This document shows, piece after piece, positions 54,013 through 63,105 of a DNA stretch of 64,000 bases. The notes beneath the pieces are model-generated. The model was not told the origin of the DNA. It made no database searches and saw nothing but the letters and a program-made list of their open reading frames with translations. Each line of letters starts with the position of its first letter. Position 1 is the stretch's first letter. Both the position numbers and the translations under genes were made by a program. The stretch comes from an uncultured Oscillospiraceae bacterium (GTDB taxonomy: Bacteria; Bacillota; Clostridia; Oscillospirales; Ruminococcaceae), in contig CAKSEY010000007.1 of the NCBI GenBank assembly GCA_934448295.1, positions 93,022-157,021 on the forward strand, in the 5' to 3' direction.

Positions 54013-54942
54013 CTATACGTCGAAATACCGGTTTTTTGCGCGATGAACAGCCGCGATGAATTCGCGGTCAAAGTCGCTCAGGCGGTAGTCCCGGCGGTAG
54101 ATCAGCACGTCCTTGTATAGCTTGTCGGTGCCCTTTACCCTGATTTGGGCAAGGTTATAATTTTCCAGCAGCGCCTGAGGAACGGGGGACACCCACATGA
54201 ATGTATCCGGCACATTGCCGAGTATAACGAACTGCGTGCCGCGTTCGTAGACAAAGATCCTGCGGTCAACGAATTCCGTAAGCTCGGATTTTCTGACGTC
54301 TATCATCGGAACCGAGGGCACATACGGGTCTGAATGGCATACCTCGATATATTCCCTGAGGTCCTCCAGTTCGACTTCCTCTTTACAGGCAAGCGGGTTA
54401 TCCTTTGATATCAGCATCACATAGGTGAATTCAGCAACGGTTTCGCTTGTGAGCTTCTTGTCCTTGAACAGGTCGTTGAAGTACTTCTCGTAGGAGGACT
54501 GGTACCGCACTATTCCGAGGTTGAAATCCTCGCGGACAACGCTGTTGACCGTGTTCATGGAGTTGGTTTCGCAGTAGTAAAACTCGGCGGGAGAGCCCTT
54601 TTTTATGCATTTTGAAAAGTCCGCCATTGCAAAGCTGAGGTAGCTTGCCCGGGGTACGCTGACTGAGAAGCTCTGCTTTTTCTGCCTGCCGTTCTGATAT
54701 ATCTGCTCCACTTCGTCCACCTTCTGGACTATCTGGCGGGCGTATTGCAGGAATTCTTCGCCGTCCGGAGTTATAGAGATTCCCTTTGTTGTGCGCCGGA
54801 AAATAGTTATGCCCAGGGATTCTTCCAGCTCCTTTATTGCGCGGCTGAGGTTCGGCTGACCCATATAGAGGTTTTCAGCCGCCTTGCTTATCGAGCGTGT
54901 TTTTGCCACTTCCACGGCATATTTAAGATGAAGAATATTCAA
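54013..54942 (-). CDS. LysR family regulator 3 (TTG start)
   Basis: 309 residues. DNA-binding part YAVEVAKTRSISKAAENLY with QPNLSRAIKELEESL, then the effector domain. It resembles LysR 2 in this window in general build (same start, same KGISITPDGEEFLQYARQ region). Translation starts at TTG 54942, with AAAGGCAGGAA upstream; no ATG fits. It precedes adhE in the same direction with 280 bases between, so an own transcript is likely. Confidence 0.85.
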   Translation of the reverse strand: MNILHLKYAVEVAKTRSISKAAENLYMGQPNLSRAIKELEESLGITIFRRTTKGISITPDGEEFLQYARQIVQKVDEVEQIYQNGRQKKQSFSVSVPRASYLSFAMADFSKCIKKGSPAEFYYCETNSMNTVNSVVREDFNLGIVRYQSSYEKYFNDLFKDKKLTSETVAEFTYVMLISKDNPLACKEEVELEDLREYIEVCHSDPYVPSVPMIDVRKSELTEFVDRRIFVYERGTQFVILGNVPDTFMWVSPVPQALLENYNLAQIRVKGTDKLYKDVLIYRRDYRLSDFDREFIAAVHRAKNRYFDV

Positions 54943-55019
54943 CTCAATTCCTGCCTTTCGTTGTAAGTTCTCAGGTAAAATGTAGTGCGGATTTCTGTTA
55001 AAGATTTATCAAATCTGGT

Positions 55020-56300
55020 CTATTGCTCTGCAAGAAGCGCCTTTGCTTCCGCCGGAGATACCATCTCGGCAAGTGCGGCGTCATAGTTTTCGATCAGAAT
55101 AGTATTTTTTGTCGGATAATCAGATTTTCTGATCGCCACGGATATTCTGTTTTGCAGGCTGTCGGGATCATCGGCAGTGCTGACTTCTGAAAACGCGCCG
55201 TTATCATATGTGTAGAACGATACTCCGCCCACAAAAGACGAACCGCCTACGGCATAGTACTTGTTGCCTATTATCTGCGCTTCCGGGATGACATCAAGAG
55301 AAGAAAGTACTCCGGTGCTGTCCATCGCATAAAGCTTGTTTATGTCGATGGGGCTGCCGACCACCGTATAATATCTGTGCGCAGCCGTGTCGTACACCAT
55401 GAATTCTCCGCTGCATTGCCAGCCGTAGGTCATCAGAAAGCAGTCGGACTTATAGTAAGCGCCGCGGTAATCATAGTGCGTGAACATTTCCCGGTTTCGC
55501 ACGCCGATAAGCGGGGAATGGGTATTTACCCCAAAATCGCCGTAAGCGTTGAACACCAGCTGCTTGTCTGCGCCGTAATCCAGCATATCCACAGAGTACA
55601 GGTGTTCCAGCCTGTTCCACCGGTATTCTGGGTCGGCTGTTCCGCGCCAATTGACAAATACGACATAATCATACGTTTTAGGCGTGTCGAGAATGGTTTT
55701 CAGCACAACAAACGCTTCTTCTGACCCATCGCTGTCGTAATCGTTGATATAAGCGCCTTTCACCTGAATGTTGAGCTCGCCGTTTGTGAGCCAGTCGCCG
55801 AGGGTATCGTCAGCGCCGTCAGAGGAATAGTTTACCGTCATGTCAGCAGCCGCCGGATCGTCCTTTATCCATTGCGACACTACCTTGTATCTGTCGGATT
55901 TTTTTACCGCTTCCACTGCGATATCTGTGAAATATTCGTATTTCTCATGCCCCGTATCAGACGGGATATCCTCGGTGTAATCGTAATCGACAAAGATATT
56001 GTTTTCAGAAAGCTTCGTCATCTGCGGATATGGTTCATAGTCCATTCGATATAACGTTCCAACTGACCCGCCAAGCGGGAATTCCGCATTTGCCGTATCG
56101 TTATCCGCTGAAACCTGCGTTTCCGGCTCAGACGTTATTTCAAAAGCAGTGTGCGATGTTTCAGCAGTGACCTGCTCCGATTCCGCAGCTCCTTCAGCGG
56201 AAACCGGGGCAGGGGAGCTGTTTCCTGAAACCGGGGCTCTGCACCCCGAAAGGAGTAATGCTGATATGACTGCCGGGGTAATGCCTCTGCGAAAGTTCAT
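55020..56300 (-). CDS. Lipoprotein of unknown function
   Basis: 426 residues. Signal MNFRRGITPAVISALLLSGC with the lipid Cys at 20, then a 55-residue Ser/Ala/Thr/Glu linker, then a beta-rich domain with many Tyr and Asp (YEPYPQMTKLSENNIFVDYDY in two parts; DYDSDGSEEAFVVLK, an FG-GAP/calcium-type loop; YYAVGGSSFVGGVSFY). The DYDSDGSEEAF motif is known from proteins that report on structure in extracellular beta propellers. No enzyme signature. Start at 56300 with GAAGGTG upstream. It lies 14 bases after ilvN in the same direction, though its role there is unclear. Confidence 0.75.
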   Translation of the reverse strand: MNFRRGITPAVISALLLSGCRAPVSGNSSPAPVSAEGAAESEQVTAETSHTAFEITSEPETQVSADNDTANAEFPLGGSVGTLYRMDYEPYPQMTKLSENNIFVDYDYTEDIPSDTGHEKYEYFTDIAVEAVKKSDRYKVVSQWIKDDPAAADMTVNYSSDGADDTLGDWLTNGELNIQVKGAYINDYDSDGSEEAFVVLKTILDTPKTYDYVVFVNWRGTADPEYRWNRLEHLYSVDMLDYGADKQLVFNAYGDFGVNTHSPLIGVRNREMFTHYDYRGAYYKSDCFLMTYGWQCSGEFMVYDTAAHRYYTVVGSPIDINKLYAMDSTGVLSSLDVIPEAQIIGNKYYAVGGSSFVGGVSFYTYDNGAFSEVSTADDPDSLQNRISVAIRKSDYPTKNTILIENYDAALAEMVSPAEAKALLAEQ

Positions 56301-56314
56301 ACCAACACCTTCGA

Positions 56315-56785
56315 TCAATCCCTTTCCAGTGCGGAAATGCCGCTTCTCACCATCTTGACGATGCCGAACGGCTTTAACAGGCTGATGAAGCTGTCTATCT
56401 TCTCGGGCTTTCCGGTGAGCTCCAGCATAATGCTGTCCTCGGCGATGTCCACGGACTTAGCACGGAAGAGGTTAGCCACCTCCACGATACCGCGCCTGTC
56501 CTCAACGGAGCGCCCCGCGCGGACGATAACGTGCTCGCGGCAGACCGCGTCGGTGAGTATCTTGACTTCCCTTACGTCGTGGAGCTTCATGAGCTGGTTC
56601 TTGATCTGCTGCAGCACTCTGAGGTCGCCTGCGACTACGATAGTCAGGCGGGAGATCTCCGGGATCTCTGTCTCAGCCGCGTTGAGGCTCTTGATATTGA
56701 AGCAGCGTCTGCTGAACAGGCTGGAAACCCGCAGGAGAACGCCCTCGTTGTTGGCTACTTTTACTGATAATACATATTCCTGCAT
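56315..56785 (-). CDS. ilvN: Acetolactate synthase small (regulatory) subunit
   Basis: 156 residues. N-terminal ACT domain (YVLSVKVANNEGVLLRVSSLF, counted in two parts; FNIKSLNAAETE) that binds valine for feedback control, and the IlvN C-terminal domain (MLELTGKPEKIDSFISLLKPFGI). Start ATG 56785 after GGAGG; two bases after the ilvB stop. Activates and feedback-regulates the large subunit. Confidence 0.93.
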   Translation of the reverse strand: MQEYVLSVKVANNEGVLLRVSSLFSRRCFNIKSLNAAETEIPEISRLTIVVAGDLRVLQQIKNQLMKLHDVREVKILTDAVCREHVIVRAGRSVEDRRGIVEVANLFRAKSVDIAEDSIMLELTGKPEKIDSFISLLKPFGIVKMVRSGISALERD

Positions 56786-56787
56786 GA

Positions 56788-58476
56788 TCACGCCTCCAGA
56801 TCTATTGATGTAATGGGATTAACTACCGGCTTTCCGGCGGGGATCATCGGCAGGACGTTGATATCCCTGTCGATACGGACTTCTATCATCACCGGAGCGG
56901 ATTTGGAAATTTCAAGCGCCTGCTTTATAACGGGAGCTATCTCCTCGGTCTTTTCAATGACGAAGGTCTTTATGCCGAAAGCCTCGCCGAGCTTAACGTA
57001 GTCTATGTGGCGCGCGTCAAGCGTTGTTTCTGAGAAGTGCTTGTTGTAGAACAGTCTCTGCCACTGGCGCACCATTCCGAGAACGTTGTTGTTGACAACT
57101 ACCTCGATTATGTTGATTCCGTGGGCGGAAGCGGTGATAAGCTCGTTCAGGTTCATTGCGAAGGAGCCGTCGCCCGCCATGTTGATAACGGTCTTGTCGG
57201 GATTTCCGGTCTTTGCGCCGAGCGCCGCGCCGAGTCCGAAGCCCATCGTGCCAAGTCCGCCGGAGGAAACGAAGCTGCGCGGATTCCTGCACTTGTAGTA
57301 CTGAGCCGCCCACATCTGCGTCTGACCGACCTCTGTTGTGATGATGGCTTCGCCGCTGGTCTGGCGGTCGAGTTCCTCGATAACAGCCTGCGGAGTTACC
57401 GGGAGCTGTTCTGTTCCGGTCTGTACCGGCTCGCCGAAGTCGCCGTCAAGTATCTCGGCGCACCATTCCGGGTGGGACTGCCTGTCCAGCCTGGAAATAA
57501 GCGCGGAGAGCACCTGCTTCACATCTCCGGTGACTGTGGCGGTGGAGTCGATGTTCTTGTTGAACTCCGCTGGGTCTATATCTATGTGGATTATCTTAGC
57601 CTGCTTGCCGAACACGGAGGTGTCGCCGGTAACGCGGTCGGAGAAGCGTGTGCCCACGCCGATGAACAGGTCGCAGCTGTTGAGGGCATAAGCCGCCTTG
57701 ACTGTGCCGTGCATTCCGAGCATACCTATGTAACGGCGGTCGGTCTCGTCGTATGCGCCCTGACCCATTAGCGAGCAGGAAACAGGCGCGTCAGTCAGCT
57801 CGGCGAGCTTCTTCAGCTCCTCAGAGGCTCCGGAGGAGATAACGCCGCCGCCTGCGTAAATGAACGGCTTCTTCGCGGAAGCGATAAGCTCCGCCGCCCT
57901 GGTTATCTCGTCCGCGTTGAGGGGAGCGGATTCCTCGGGCTTCTGGGCGGGCTGCCTGGTGTATTCAGCGAACGCCTGGGTGATGTCCTTGGGGACGTCC
58001 ACAAGAACCGGGCCCTTTCTGCCGGACATTGCGATCTGGAAAGCAGACCTGATGGTGTCGGCAAGCTCGTCCACGGATTTCACGATGAAGTTGTGCTTTG
58101 TGATCGGCATTGTGATTCCCGTGATGTCCACCTCCTGGAAAGAATCCAGACCGAGCAGACCGCAGGAAACGTTGCCAGTGATGGCTACCAGCGGGATAGA
58201 ATCCATGTATGCAGTGGCGATACCGGTAACGAGGTTAGTCGCGCCGGGACCCGATGTCGCGATGACAACGCCGGTCCTTCCGGTTGAACGCGCGTAGCCG
58301 TCCGCCGCATGACAAGCGCCCTGCTCATGGCAGGTAATTACATGATGGATCTTGTCGCTGTACTTGTACAGGCTGTCGTAAATATTAAGAACAGCGCCTC
58401 CCGGATAGCCGAATACGGTATCCGCGCCCTGTTCGAGTAAGCATTCAACGATTATATCTGAACCGCTAAGCTTCAT
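56788..58476 (-). CDS. ilvB: Acetolactate synthase large subunit
   Basis: 562 residues. The TPP-binding glutamate is in HEQGACHAADGYARS, followed by the FAD/TPP enzyme middle domain and the C-terminal GDGSFAMNLNELITA (GDG...N TPP-Mg motif). It joins two pyruvates, or pyruvate and 2-oxobutyrate, in branched-chain amino-acid synthesis. Start chosen at ATG 58476 (AAGGG about 11 bases upstream); GTG 58488 lies inside the ribosome binding site. First gene of ilvB-ilvN, with a promoter at 58534-58562. Confidence 0.95.
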   Translation of the reverse strand: MKLSGSDIIVECLLEQGADTVFGYPGGAVLNIYDSLYKYSDKIHHVITCHEQGACHAADGYARSTGRTGVVIATSGPGATNLVTGIATAYMDSIPLVAITGNVSCGLLGLDSFQEVDITGITMPITKHNFIVKSVDELADTIRSAFQIAMSGRKGPVLVDVPKDITQAFAEYTRQPAQKPEESAPLNADEITRAAELIASAKKPFIYAGGGVISSGASEELKKLAELTDAPVSCSLMGQGAYDETDRRYIGMLGMHGTVKAAYALNSCDLFIGVGTRFSDRVTGDTSVFGKQAKIIHIDIDPAEFNKNIDSTATVTGDVKQVLSALISRLDRQSHPEWCAEILDGDFGEPVQTGTEQLPVTPQAVIEELDRQTSGEAIITTEVGQTQMWAAQYYKCRNPRSFVSSGGLGTMGFGLGAALGAKTGNPDKTVINMAGDGSFAMNLNELITASAHGINIIEVVVNNNVLGMVRQWQRLFYNKHFSETTLDARHIDYVKLGEAFGIKTFVIEKTEEIAPVIKQALEISKSAPVMIEVRIDRDINVLPMIPAGKPVVNPITSIDLEA

Positions 58477-58533
58477 TGTATAGATCACCCTTCTTTTGTC
58501 GATTTCTGCTGCAATAAGGGCAGCATATATATT

Positions 58534-58562
58534 ATTTTATCACATACTTCGTATGTTGTCAA
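58534..58562 (-). promoter_or_regulatory. ilvB promoter with palindrome in the spacer
   Basis: On the minus strand TTGACA (plus 58557-58562) and TAAAAT (plus 58534-58539), 17 bases apart. The spacer is filled by the perfect palindrome ACATAC-TTC-GTATGT (58542-58556), suitable for a repressor. No T-box or leader-peptide attenuator is visible in the short leader. Confidence 0.72.
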
Positions 58563-58662
58563 CGATATATCTGATATTTTCTTGATTTTCTGAGAAATAT
58601 TCAGTCAGCGGCAGAACGGCGGGGATTCCACAGGTCAGAGAAGCGCCCTATTGCATGAAACA

Positions 58663-58694
58663 AAGAAATCGGCAGGGATCAAAAATCCTGCCGA
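58663..58694 (-). terminator. Terminator of the flavodoxin gene
   Basis: TCGGCAGG at 58669-58676 pairs with CCTGCCGA at 58687-58694; on the minus strand TTTCTTTG follows. Confidence 0.72.
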
Positions 58695-58699
58695 AAGCT

Positions 58700-59182
58700 T
58701 TATTTAGACAATGCGAACGCGATAATTTCCTTGAGATTTTCCTCGCTGACGAAATCGCAGCCGTCCCGCAGCACAGAGATCATTTCTTCGGTGCCGGGCT
58801 TTTTCTGCTTTTCAAGGTCTGTGCGGATAGTCTGGAGCAGCTTGCGCTGGAGCCACTTCAGCCTGCCCAGGTCGAGCGCGCCGCGGAGGTAGAACAGCGG
58901 TATCCCGGCTTTGTTGGAGTCCCTGAGTATCTCCCGGTATTTTTTGCAGTCCGGGTTCATGCCGACTGCGGCGGCGCAGACTACGTTCCACTTTTTCAGA
59001 GCCTTCGGGAGCCCTTGTATCCTGTTCGCGAACACCCAGCCCATGAACAGAACCTGTTCTCCTTTCGGCACAGCCTTTCCGGCTTCCTTAAGGGAATATG
59101 CAGGGAGCCCGAGCTTCTGCGCCAGCATTTCCGCGTATTTTCTGGTGCTTCCGGAGTTGGTTTCGTAAATAACTGCTTTCAT
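58700..59182 (-). CDS. Flavodoxin-domain protein
   Basis: 160 residues. FMN phosphate-binding loop ETNSGSTRKYAE at the N-terminus (residues 7-18), then GEQVLFMGWVFAN and CAAAVGMNP as further flavin-loop regions. The C-terminal 60 residues are helical and basic (KWLQRKLLQTIRTDLEKQKK), longer than in electron-transfer flavodoxins and more like the flavodoxin_5/HemG-type. Likely a redox enzyme of unknown partner. Start 59182, two bases after the stop of the GGDEF gene, so it is co-transcribed with it. Confidence 0.8.
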   Translation of the reverse strand: MKAVIYETNSGSTRKYAEMLAQKLGLPAYSLKEAGKAVPKGEQVLFMGWVFANRIQGLPKALKKWNVVCAAAVGMNPDCKKYREILRDSNKAGIPLFYLRGALDLGRLKWLQRKLLQTIRTDLEKQKKPGTEEMISVLRDGCDFVSEENLKEIIAFALSK

Positions 59183-59184
59183 TG

Positions 59185-61080
59185 TTACACCTCTGTTGAA
59201 GCCGGGGCTTCAGACTGCTTCTTGCGTTTCTTTTCGCTGTACATCAGTTGGTCGGTCGCCCTTACCATGTCCTCAAAATCGGAAGACGCGGCGGAATCGA
59301 AGGATTTCACGCCTATGCTTGCGGATATGCGGTATTTCTTTCCGGAGGAGCGGTTGATCTCTTCAAGGAAATGATTTATGCTGCTGCGTATCTCGTTTTC
59401 ACAGACAGAACCGGGGATGACCGCGACCATCTCGTCTCCGCCCCATCGCACGCACAGGGAATCCTGCGGACAGCCCATGCGCAGCGCCTGCGCTACCGAG
59501 CAGATCGCGAAATCTCCATCATCGTGACCGTATGTGTCGTTTATGGATTTCAGACCGTCAAGGTCGGCAAGCACAACAGTCATTGGTCCGCTGGATTTTT
59601 CCAGCAGCAGCTTGTAGCTCTTTTTGAGCGCAGCCCGGTTCAGCAGGTGAGTGAGCCCGTCGCATCGGTACATTTCCTCGATTTTTTCGCTGAGGTAGTG
59701 CTGATACTGCGACGTCCGGAACGCTCCGAACCCGCAGTTCAGCGTATTGACTATCTGCGACGCCTTGAAGTAGTTCTGGATATCGTAGTTAAAGTAGTTG
59801 AAGCAGATGTAGCCCATAGGTATTCCCACATAATTCAGCGAGAAAAAGACGAGAGGCTGCTCGTGATCCTTTACCATGGTGCAGAGGTCAGAGTGAAGGT
59901 CGGTGGTATTTATGACTTTTTCTTCCGCAACATTCGGACGGCTCGTGTTATATATCACCTTGACGGTGCCGCCATAGGCGGTGCTGCGGCAGCGCTTCAT
60001 AGGATTGACGGTGCGGTCTGTACATTCGCTGTTTATCGCTATCATCATGTCGTAGAAAACGTGATTGTCAAGCAATTCCGCGACCTCTGAGAAGCTGCCG
60101 CACTCCAGTATCCTGGAAATTATTCGGAACATATGTTCCTCCTCCGCCTGGAAGCGGTAGAACGAGTTGTTCACATATGTCAGCTCCTCAGACGGGTTGA
60201 TATATGAGCGCCCCGGACATCCGCAGCTTTCAGCCTTCCAGAGAACAGGCTCTACAAGGCGGTGTTCCGGAGTGGTCTGCCCGGCGATTATCTCGCATAC
60301 AATGCCGCATATGGAGTCCGCAAGCTGGTCGCTGCTGCAAAGGCAGGTGGTTATGCTGGGAATACAGTATTTTATTTCGTTTATCCCGTCAAATCCCGTG
60401 ACGATTACGTCCTCCGGAATCTTTCTTCCGTGCTTTTTCAGGACGTTCACAGTGGCTATCGCCATAGAATCGTTGGCGCAGATGATTGCCCTCGGGAATC
60501 TGCGGCGCAGCGTGAACAGTCTTTCGACAGCCTGTTCCGTGGGACGGCTCCAGAATTCGCCGTAGCTGATATCCTCGTCGCCGAACGGGATATCAAGTTC
60601 GCTGGCAACCTTCCTGACTATCTCCTCGCGTTCATCGGAGAATTCATTGCCTTTCTTTCCGGCGATAAAGTGGAAGTCCCTGACTTTATGATCCTGGAGC
60701 ACATGGCGCACAACGCTGTCAAAGCCGGTTTTATAGTCGAAGCTCACCCCGAAGCACCCGGGACGACCGATGCCTATGGTTATGACCGGAACAGAGTGCG
60801 CATGCGCCTTTTCGATTATTGTATCAATGGTTTCAGCGTCCTTGATTCCTTCGGTGTGGATTATCACAACATCAGTGATGTCAAAATTGATCAGTTCGAA
60901 TACGGCTTTTTCGCCGGATTCATCGAGGGAGTGCCAGAAAAGCTCTGAGGGAGTTGCATAGACCATCAGCTTGATTCCATGCTGGAAGAGCGAGTGCGCA
61001 AGGGAAGTTATCAGCTTATGGTTCGTGCTGTCGTGTATTCTCGGAATACAGAGCGCAGCAATGTGTTTACCGTAAATCAA
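59185..61080 (-). CDS. LacI-type sugar sensor fused to a GGDEF domain
   Basis: 631 residues, no membrane segment. Residues 1-300 are a LacI/GalR-type periplasmic-binding fold but without the DNA-binding headpiece (IAALCIPRIHDSTNHKLI at the start; AIICANDSMAIATVNVLKK; VIVTGFDGINEIKY). Residues 320-450 form a linker domain with Cys-rich start (CGCPGRSY). A GGDEF domain covers 465-620: LADLDGLKSINDTYGHDDGD and RWGGDEMVAVIP (547-551 reads GGDEM instead of GGDEF). Such proteins would sense a ligand in the cytoplasm and make cyclic-di-GMP. Starts at TTG 61080, eight bases after AAGGAG. Next to xylB, suggesting a pentose signal. Confidence 0.82.
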   Translation of the reverse strand: MIYGKHIAALCIPRIHDSTNHKLITSLAHSLFQHGIKLMVYATPSELFWHSLDESGEKAVFELINFDITDVVIIHTEGIKDAETIDTIIEKAHAHSVPVITIGIGRPGCFGVSFDYKTGFDSVVRHVLQDHKVRDFHFIAGKKGNEFSDEREEIVRKVASELDIPFGDEDISYGEFWSRPTEQAVERLFTLRRRFPRAIICANDSMAIATVNVLKKHGRKIPEDVIVTGFDGINEIKYCIPSITTCLCSSDQLADSICGIVCEIIAGQTTPEHRLVEPVLWKAESCGCPGRSYINPSEELTYVNNSFYRFQAEEEHMFRIISRILECGSFSEVAELLDNHVFYDMMIAINSECTDRTVNPMKRCRSTAYGGTVKVIYNTSRPNVAEEKVINTTDLHSDLCTMVKDHEQPLVFFSLNYVGIPMGYICFNYFNYDIQNYFKASQIVNTLNCGFGAFRTSQYQHYLSEKIEEMYRCDGLTHLLNRAALKKSYKLLLEKSSGPMTVVLADLDGLKSINDTYGHDDGDFAICSVAQALRMGCPQDSLCVRWGGDEMVAVIPGSVCENEIRSSINHFLEEINRSSGKKYRISASIGVKSFDSAASSDFEDMVRATDQLMYSEKKRKKQSEAPASTEV

Positions 61081-61238
61081 TGCAGATATCTCCTTAATGT
61101 GTTAAGAATGTGCCCCTGTTTGGGATGCTGCCTTTTTATTGTATGCCCCAATAGTGTTGGTATAATCGTCCGATACATACGGAGGACTTTTAATCTTGCG
61201 CTTTGTCCGATTTGCGAATGTGCGAGGACTTTTTGATT

Positions 61239-61265
61239 TATAATAAACGCCTTGCGTTTATTATA
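61239..61265. promoter_or_regulatory. Perfect 12-3-12 palindrome at the GGDEF-gene promoter
   Basis: TATAATAAACGC (61239-61250) and GCGTTTATTATA (61254-61265) are exact inverted copies. The right arm contains the -10 box of the minus-strand promoter, and the AAACGC/GCGTTT core with central bases resembles LacI-family operators. Confidence 0.65.
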
Positions 61266-61288
61266 TCATATTCCTACACGGATTTCAA
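61260..61288 (-). promoter_or_regulatory. Promoter of the LacI-GGDEF / flavodoxin operon
   Basis: On the minus strand TTGAAA (plus 61283-61288) and TATAAT (plus 61260-61265) with a 17-base spacer, about 180 bases upstream of the start codon. Confidence 0.7.
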
Positions 61289-61304
61289 GTGCGCTTGTGT
61301 TATA

Positions 61305-61338
61305 TGTAATAATCCGCCCCGGCAGCGCCGGAGCGGAT
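61305..61338 (-). terminator. Terminator of xylB
   Basis: ATCCGCCCCGGC at 61312-61323 pairs with GCCGGAGCGGAT at 61327-61338 (12 bp, one G-U, 3-base loop); on the minus strand TATTACAT follows. Confidence 0.8.
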
Positions 61339-61353
61339 CGTGAGCCGTTAAAA

Positions 61354-62877
61354 TCAGAGCTCGGCGAGTTCTGCAAAGCACTGCTTCATAGCGGGGTAGA
61401 GCTTTCTGTACATTGCGTACACCTTGTCGTATTCCGCAGTGTTTTCAGCGACAGGCTCCTGGATCTTTTCCGGCTTGATGACAGCGCGGCAAGCCTCGGG
61501 AACGCTCTTGTAGATGCCGGCGCCGACCGCTGCGAGCAGCGCAACGCCAAGCGCGGGGCCCTCCTTGTTGAGCGTGGTCTTGACCGGGCAGCCGTAGAGG
61601 TCTGCAAGCATCTGGCGCCACAGCGGGGAGGTTCCGCCGCCGCCGCATGCCATCATGTCGCTTACGTTGATGTTCATTTCGCGCATTACCTCAACGCAGT
61701 CGCGCAGGGAGTAAGAAACACCCTCCATTACGGCGCGGAGCATTTCCTTCTTCTTGTGCATGGTGGACAGACCGAAGAACACGCCGCGTGCGTTCGGGTC
61801 GAGGTGCGGTGTTCTCTCGCCGTTGAGGTAGGGCATATAGAGCAGGCGGTTAGCGCCGATCGGAACGCTTCCCGCTTCCTTGTCCATGAGGTAGTAGGGG
61901 TCAACGCCCATGGAGAGCGCGGTTTCCATCTCAGCCCACGCAAAATTATCCCTGAACCACTTGAGGGACAGACCGGCGGACTGCGTTACGCCCATAACGT
62001 GCCAGCAGCCGGGGACAGCGCAGCAGAATGTGTGGACTCTGCCCTGCTTGTCGATGGAGATATCAGAGGTGTGCGCAAACACAACGCCGGAGGAGCCGAT
62101 GGTGGTGAACGCCTTTCCGTCCTCGACCACGCCTGTGCCTACCGCCGCCGCCGCATTATCGCCTGCACCGCCGACAACGGGCGTGCCCGCTTTGAGCCCG
62201 GTGAGCTCGGCAGCCTTTGCGGTGACTGTTCCGGTGATCTCCGGGGACTCGTAAACCTTAGCCAGAAGCGACTTGTCGATTCCGAGCTTGTTCAGCACCT
62301 CGTCGGACCAGCAGCGGTTCGGGATATCAAGAAGCTGCATTCCGCTTGCGTCGGAAACCTCTGTCGCGAATTCTCCGGTGAGCATGAAACGAATGTAGTC
62401 CTTGGGCAGAAGAATATGTTTGCACTTCTCATAGTTCTGCGGCTCGTTGTTCTTTACCCACATTATTTTAGCCGCCGTAAAGCCTGTGATAGCAGGGTTT
62501 GCGGTGATGTCGATAAGTCTGTCCGCTCCGACCTTGTCGGTTATTTCAACGACTTCCTTTGCGGTACGCTGGTCGCACCAGATTATGGATCTGCGGATAG
62601 GCTGGTTTTCAGCGTCAAGCATGACAAGTCCGTGCATCTGACCGGAAAGGCCGATTCCCTTGATATCCTCTGGATCGACCTTGCTGATGGCGATAACGTC
62701 CTTGATTCCGTTGACCGAAGCGTTCCACCAGTCCAGCGGCTCCTGCTCTGCGTAGCCGTTCTGCGGGGTGTACAGCGGGTATTCGTAGGTTGCGGAGGCA
62801 ACGGGTGCGCCGTCCTCAGAGAACAGCACAGTCTTGGTGCCCGATGTTCCGATATCTACGCCTAAAATATAAGCCAT
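61354..62877 (-). CDS. xylB: Xylulokinase
   Basis: 507 residues, FGGY kinase family. N-terminal ATPase lobe YILGVDIGTSGTKTVLFSEDG; substrate motif GLSGQMHGLVMLD characteristic of xylulokinase; WCDQRT; C-lobe GGGGTSPLWRQMLAD and NKEGPALGVALLA. It phosphorylates D-xylulose to enter the pentose phosphate pathway. Start at 62877 after AAAGGAG. Divergent from the TetR gene at 63230; no xylA in view. Confidence 0.95.
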   Translation of the reverse strand: MAYILGVDIGTSGTKTVLFSEDGAPVASATYEYPLYTPQNGYAEQEPLDWWNASVNGIKDVIAISKVDPEDIKGIGLSGQMHGLVMLDAENQPIRRSIIWCDQRTAKEVVEITDKVGADRLIDITANPAITGFTAAKIMWVKNNEPQNYEKCKHILLPKDYIRFMLTGEFATEVSDASGMQLLDIPNRCWSDEVLNKLGIDKSLLAKVYESPEITGTVTAKAAELTGLKAGTPVVGGAGDNAAAAVGTGVVEDGKAFTTIGSSGVVFAHTSDISIDKQGRVHTFCCAVPGCWHVMGVTQSAGLSLKWFRDNFAWAEMETALSMGVDPYYLMDKEAGSVPIGANRLLYMPYLNGERTPHLDPNARGVFFGLSTMHKKKEMLRAVMEGVSYSLRDCVEVMREMNINVSDMMACGGGGTSPLWRQMLADLYGCPVKTTLNKEGPALGVALLAAVGAGIYKSVPEACRAVIKPEKIQEPVAENTAEYDKVYAMYRKLYPAMKQCFAELAEL

Positions 62878-62916
62878 GATGATTTCTCCTTTTGAATTCC
62901 GTAGTTAAAACGTCAA

Positions 62917-62967
62917 TGAAAACGTTTATACAATAATAATTTTAATACATTCTGCACAATTTGTCAA
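62917..62967 (-). promoter_or_regulatory. xylB promoter with cre-like site
   Basis: On the minus strand TTGACA (plus 62962-62967) and TAAAAT (plus 62939-62944), 17 bases apart. Downstream at plus 62917-62930 TGAAAACGTTTATA fits the CcpA cre frame (TGnAAnCGnTnnCA type) or another LacI-family operator, placed where repression is expected. Confidence 0.65.
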
Positions 62968-63105
62968 GTAGTATGATTTGATTTTGGGGGAATTTTGCAA
63001 GTACTCGGGGGAATAGTTCAATCCTGCCGCTGATATATCAAAAAGTAATCGTCAGATATCTGATTTTGGAATACCTGAGATAATAGACAACTGGTTGGAT
63101 ATGTG
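62968..63105. other. Spacer between the divergent xylB and TetR promoters
   Basis: The 352-base gap between xylB and the TetR gene is mostly explained by two promoters with operators; in this middle part I see no gene or clear signal. Confidence 0.5.

Noticed and set aside
58477..58540. T-box or leucine-rich leader peptide before ilvB
   Set aside because: The leader is about 50 bases, without a T-box sequence, leader peptide or terminator.
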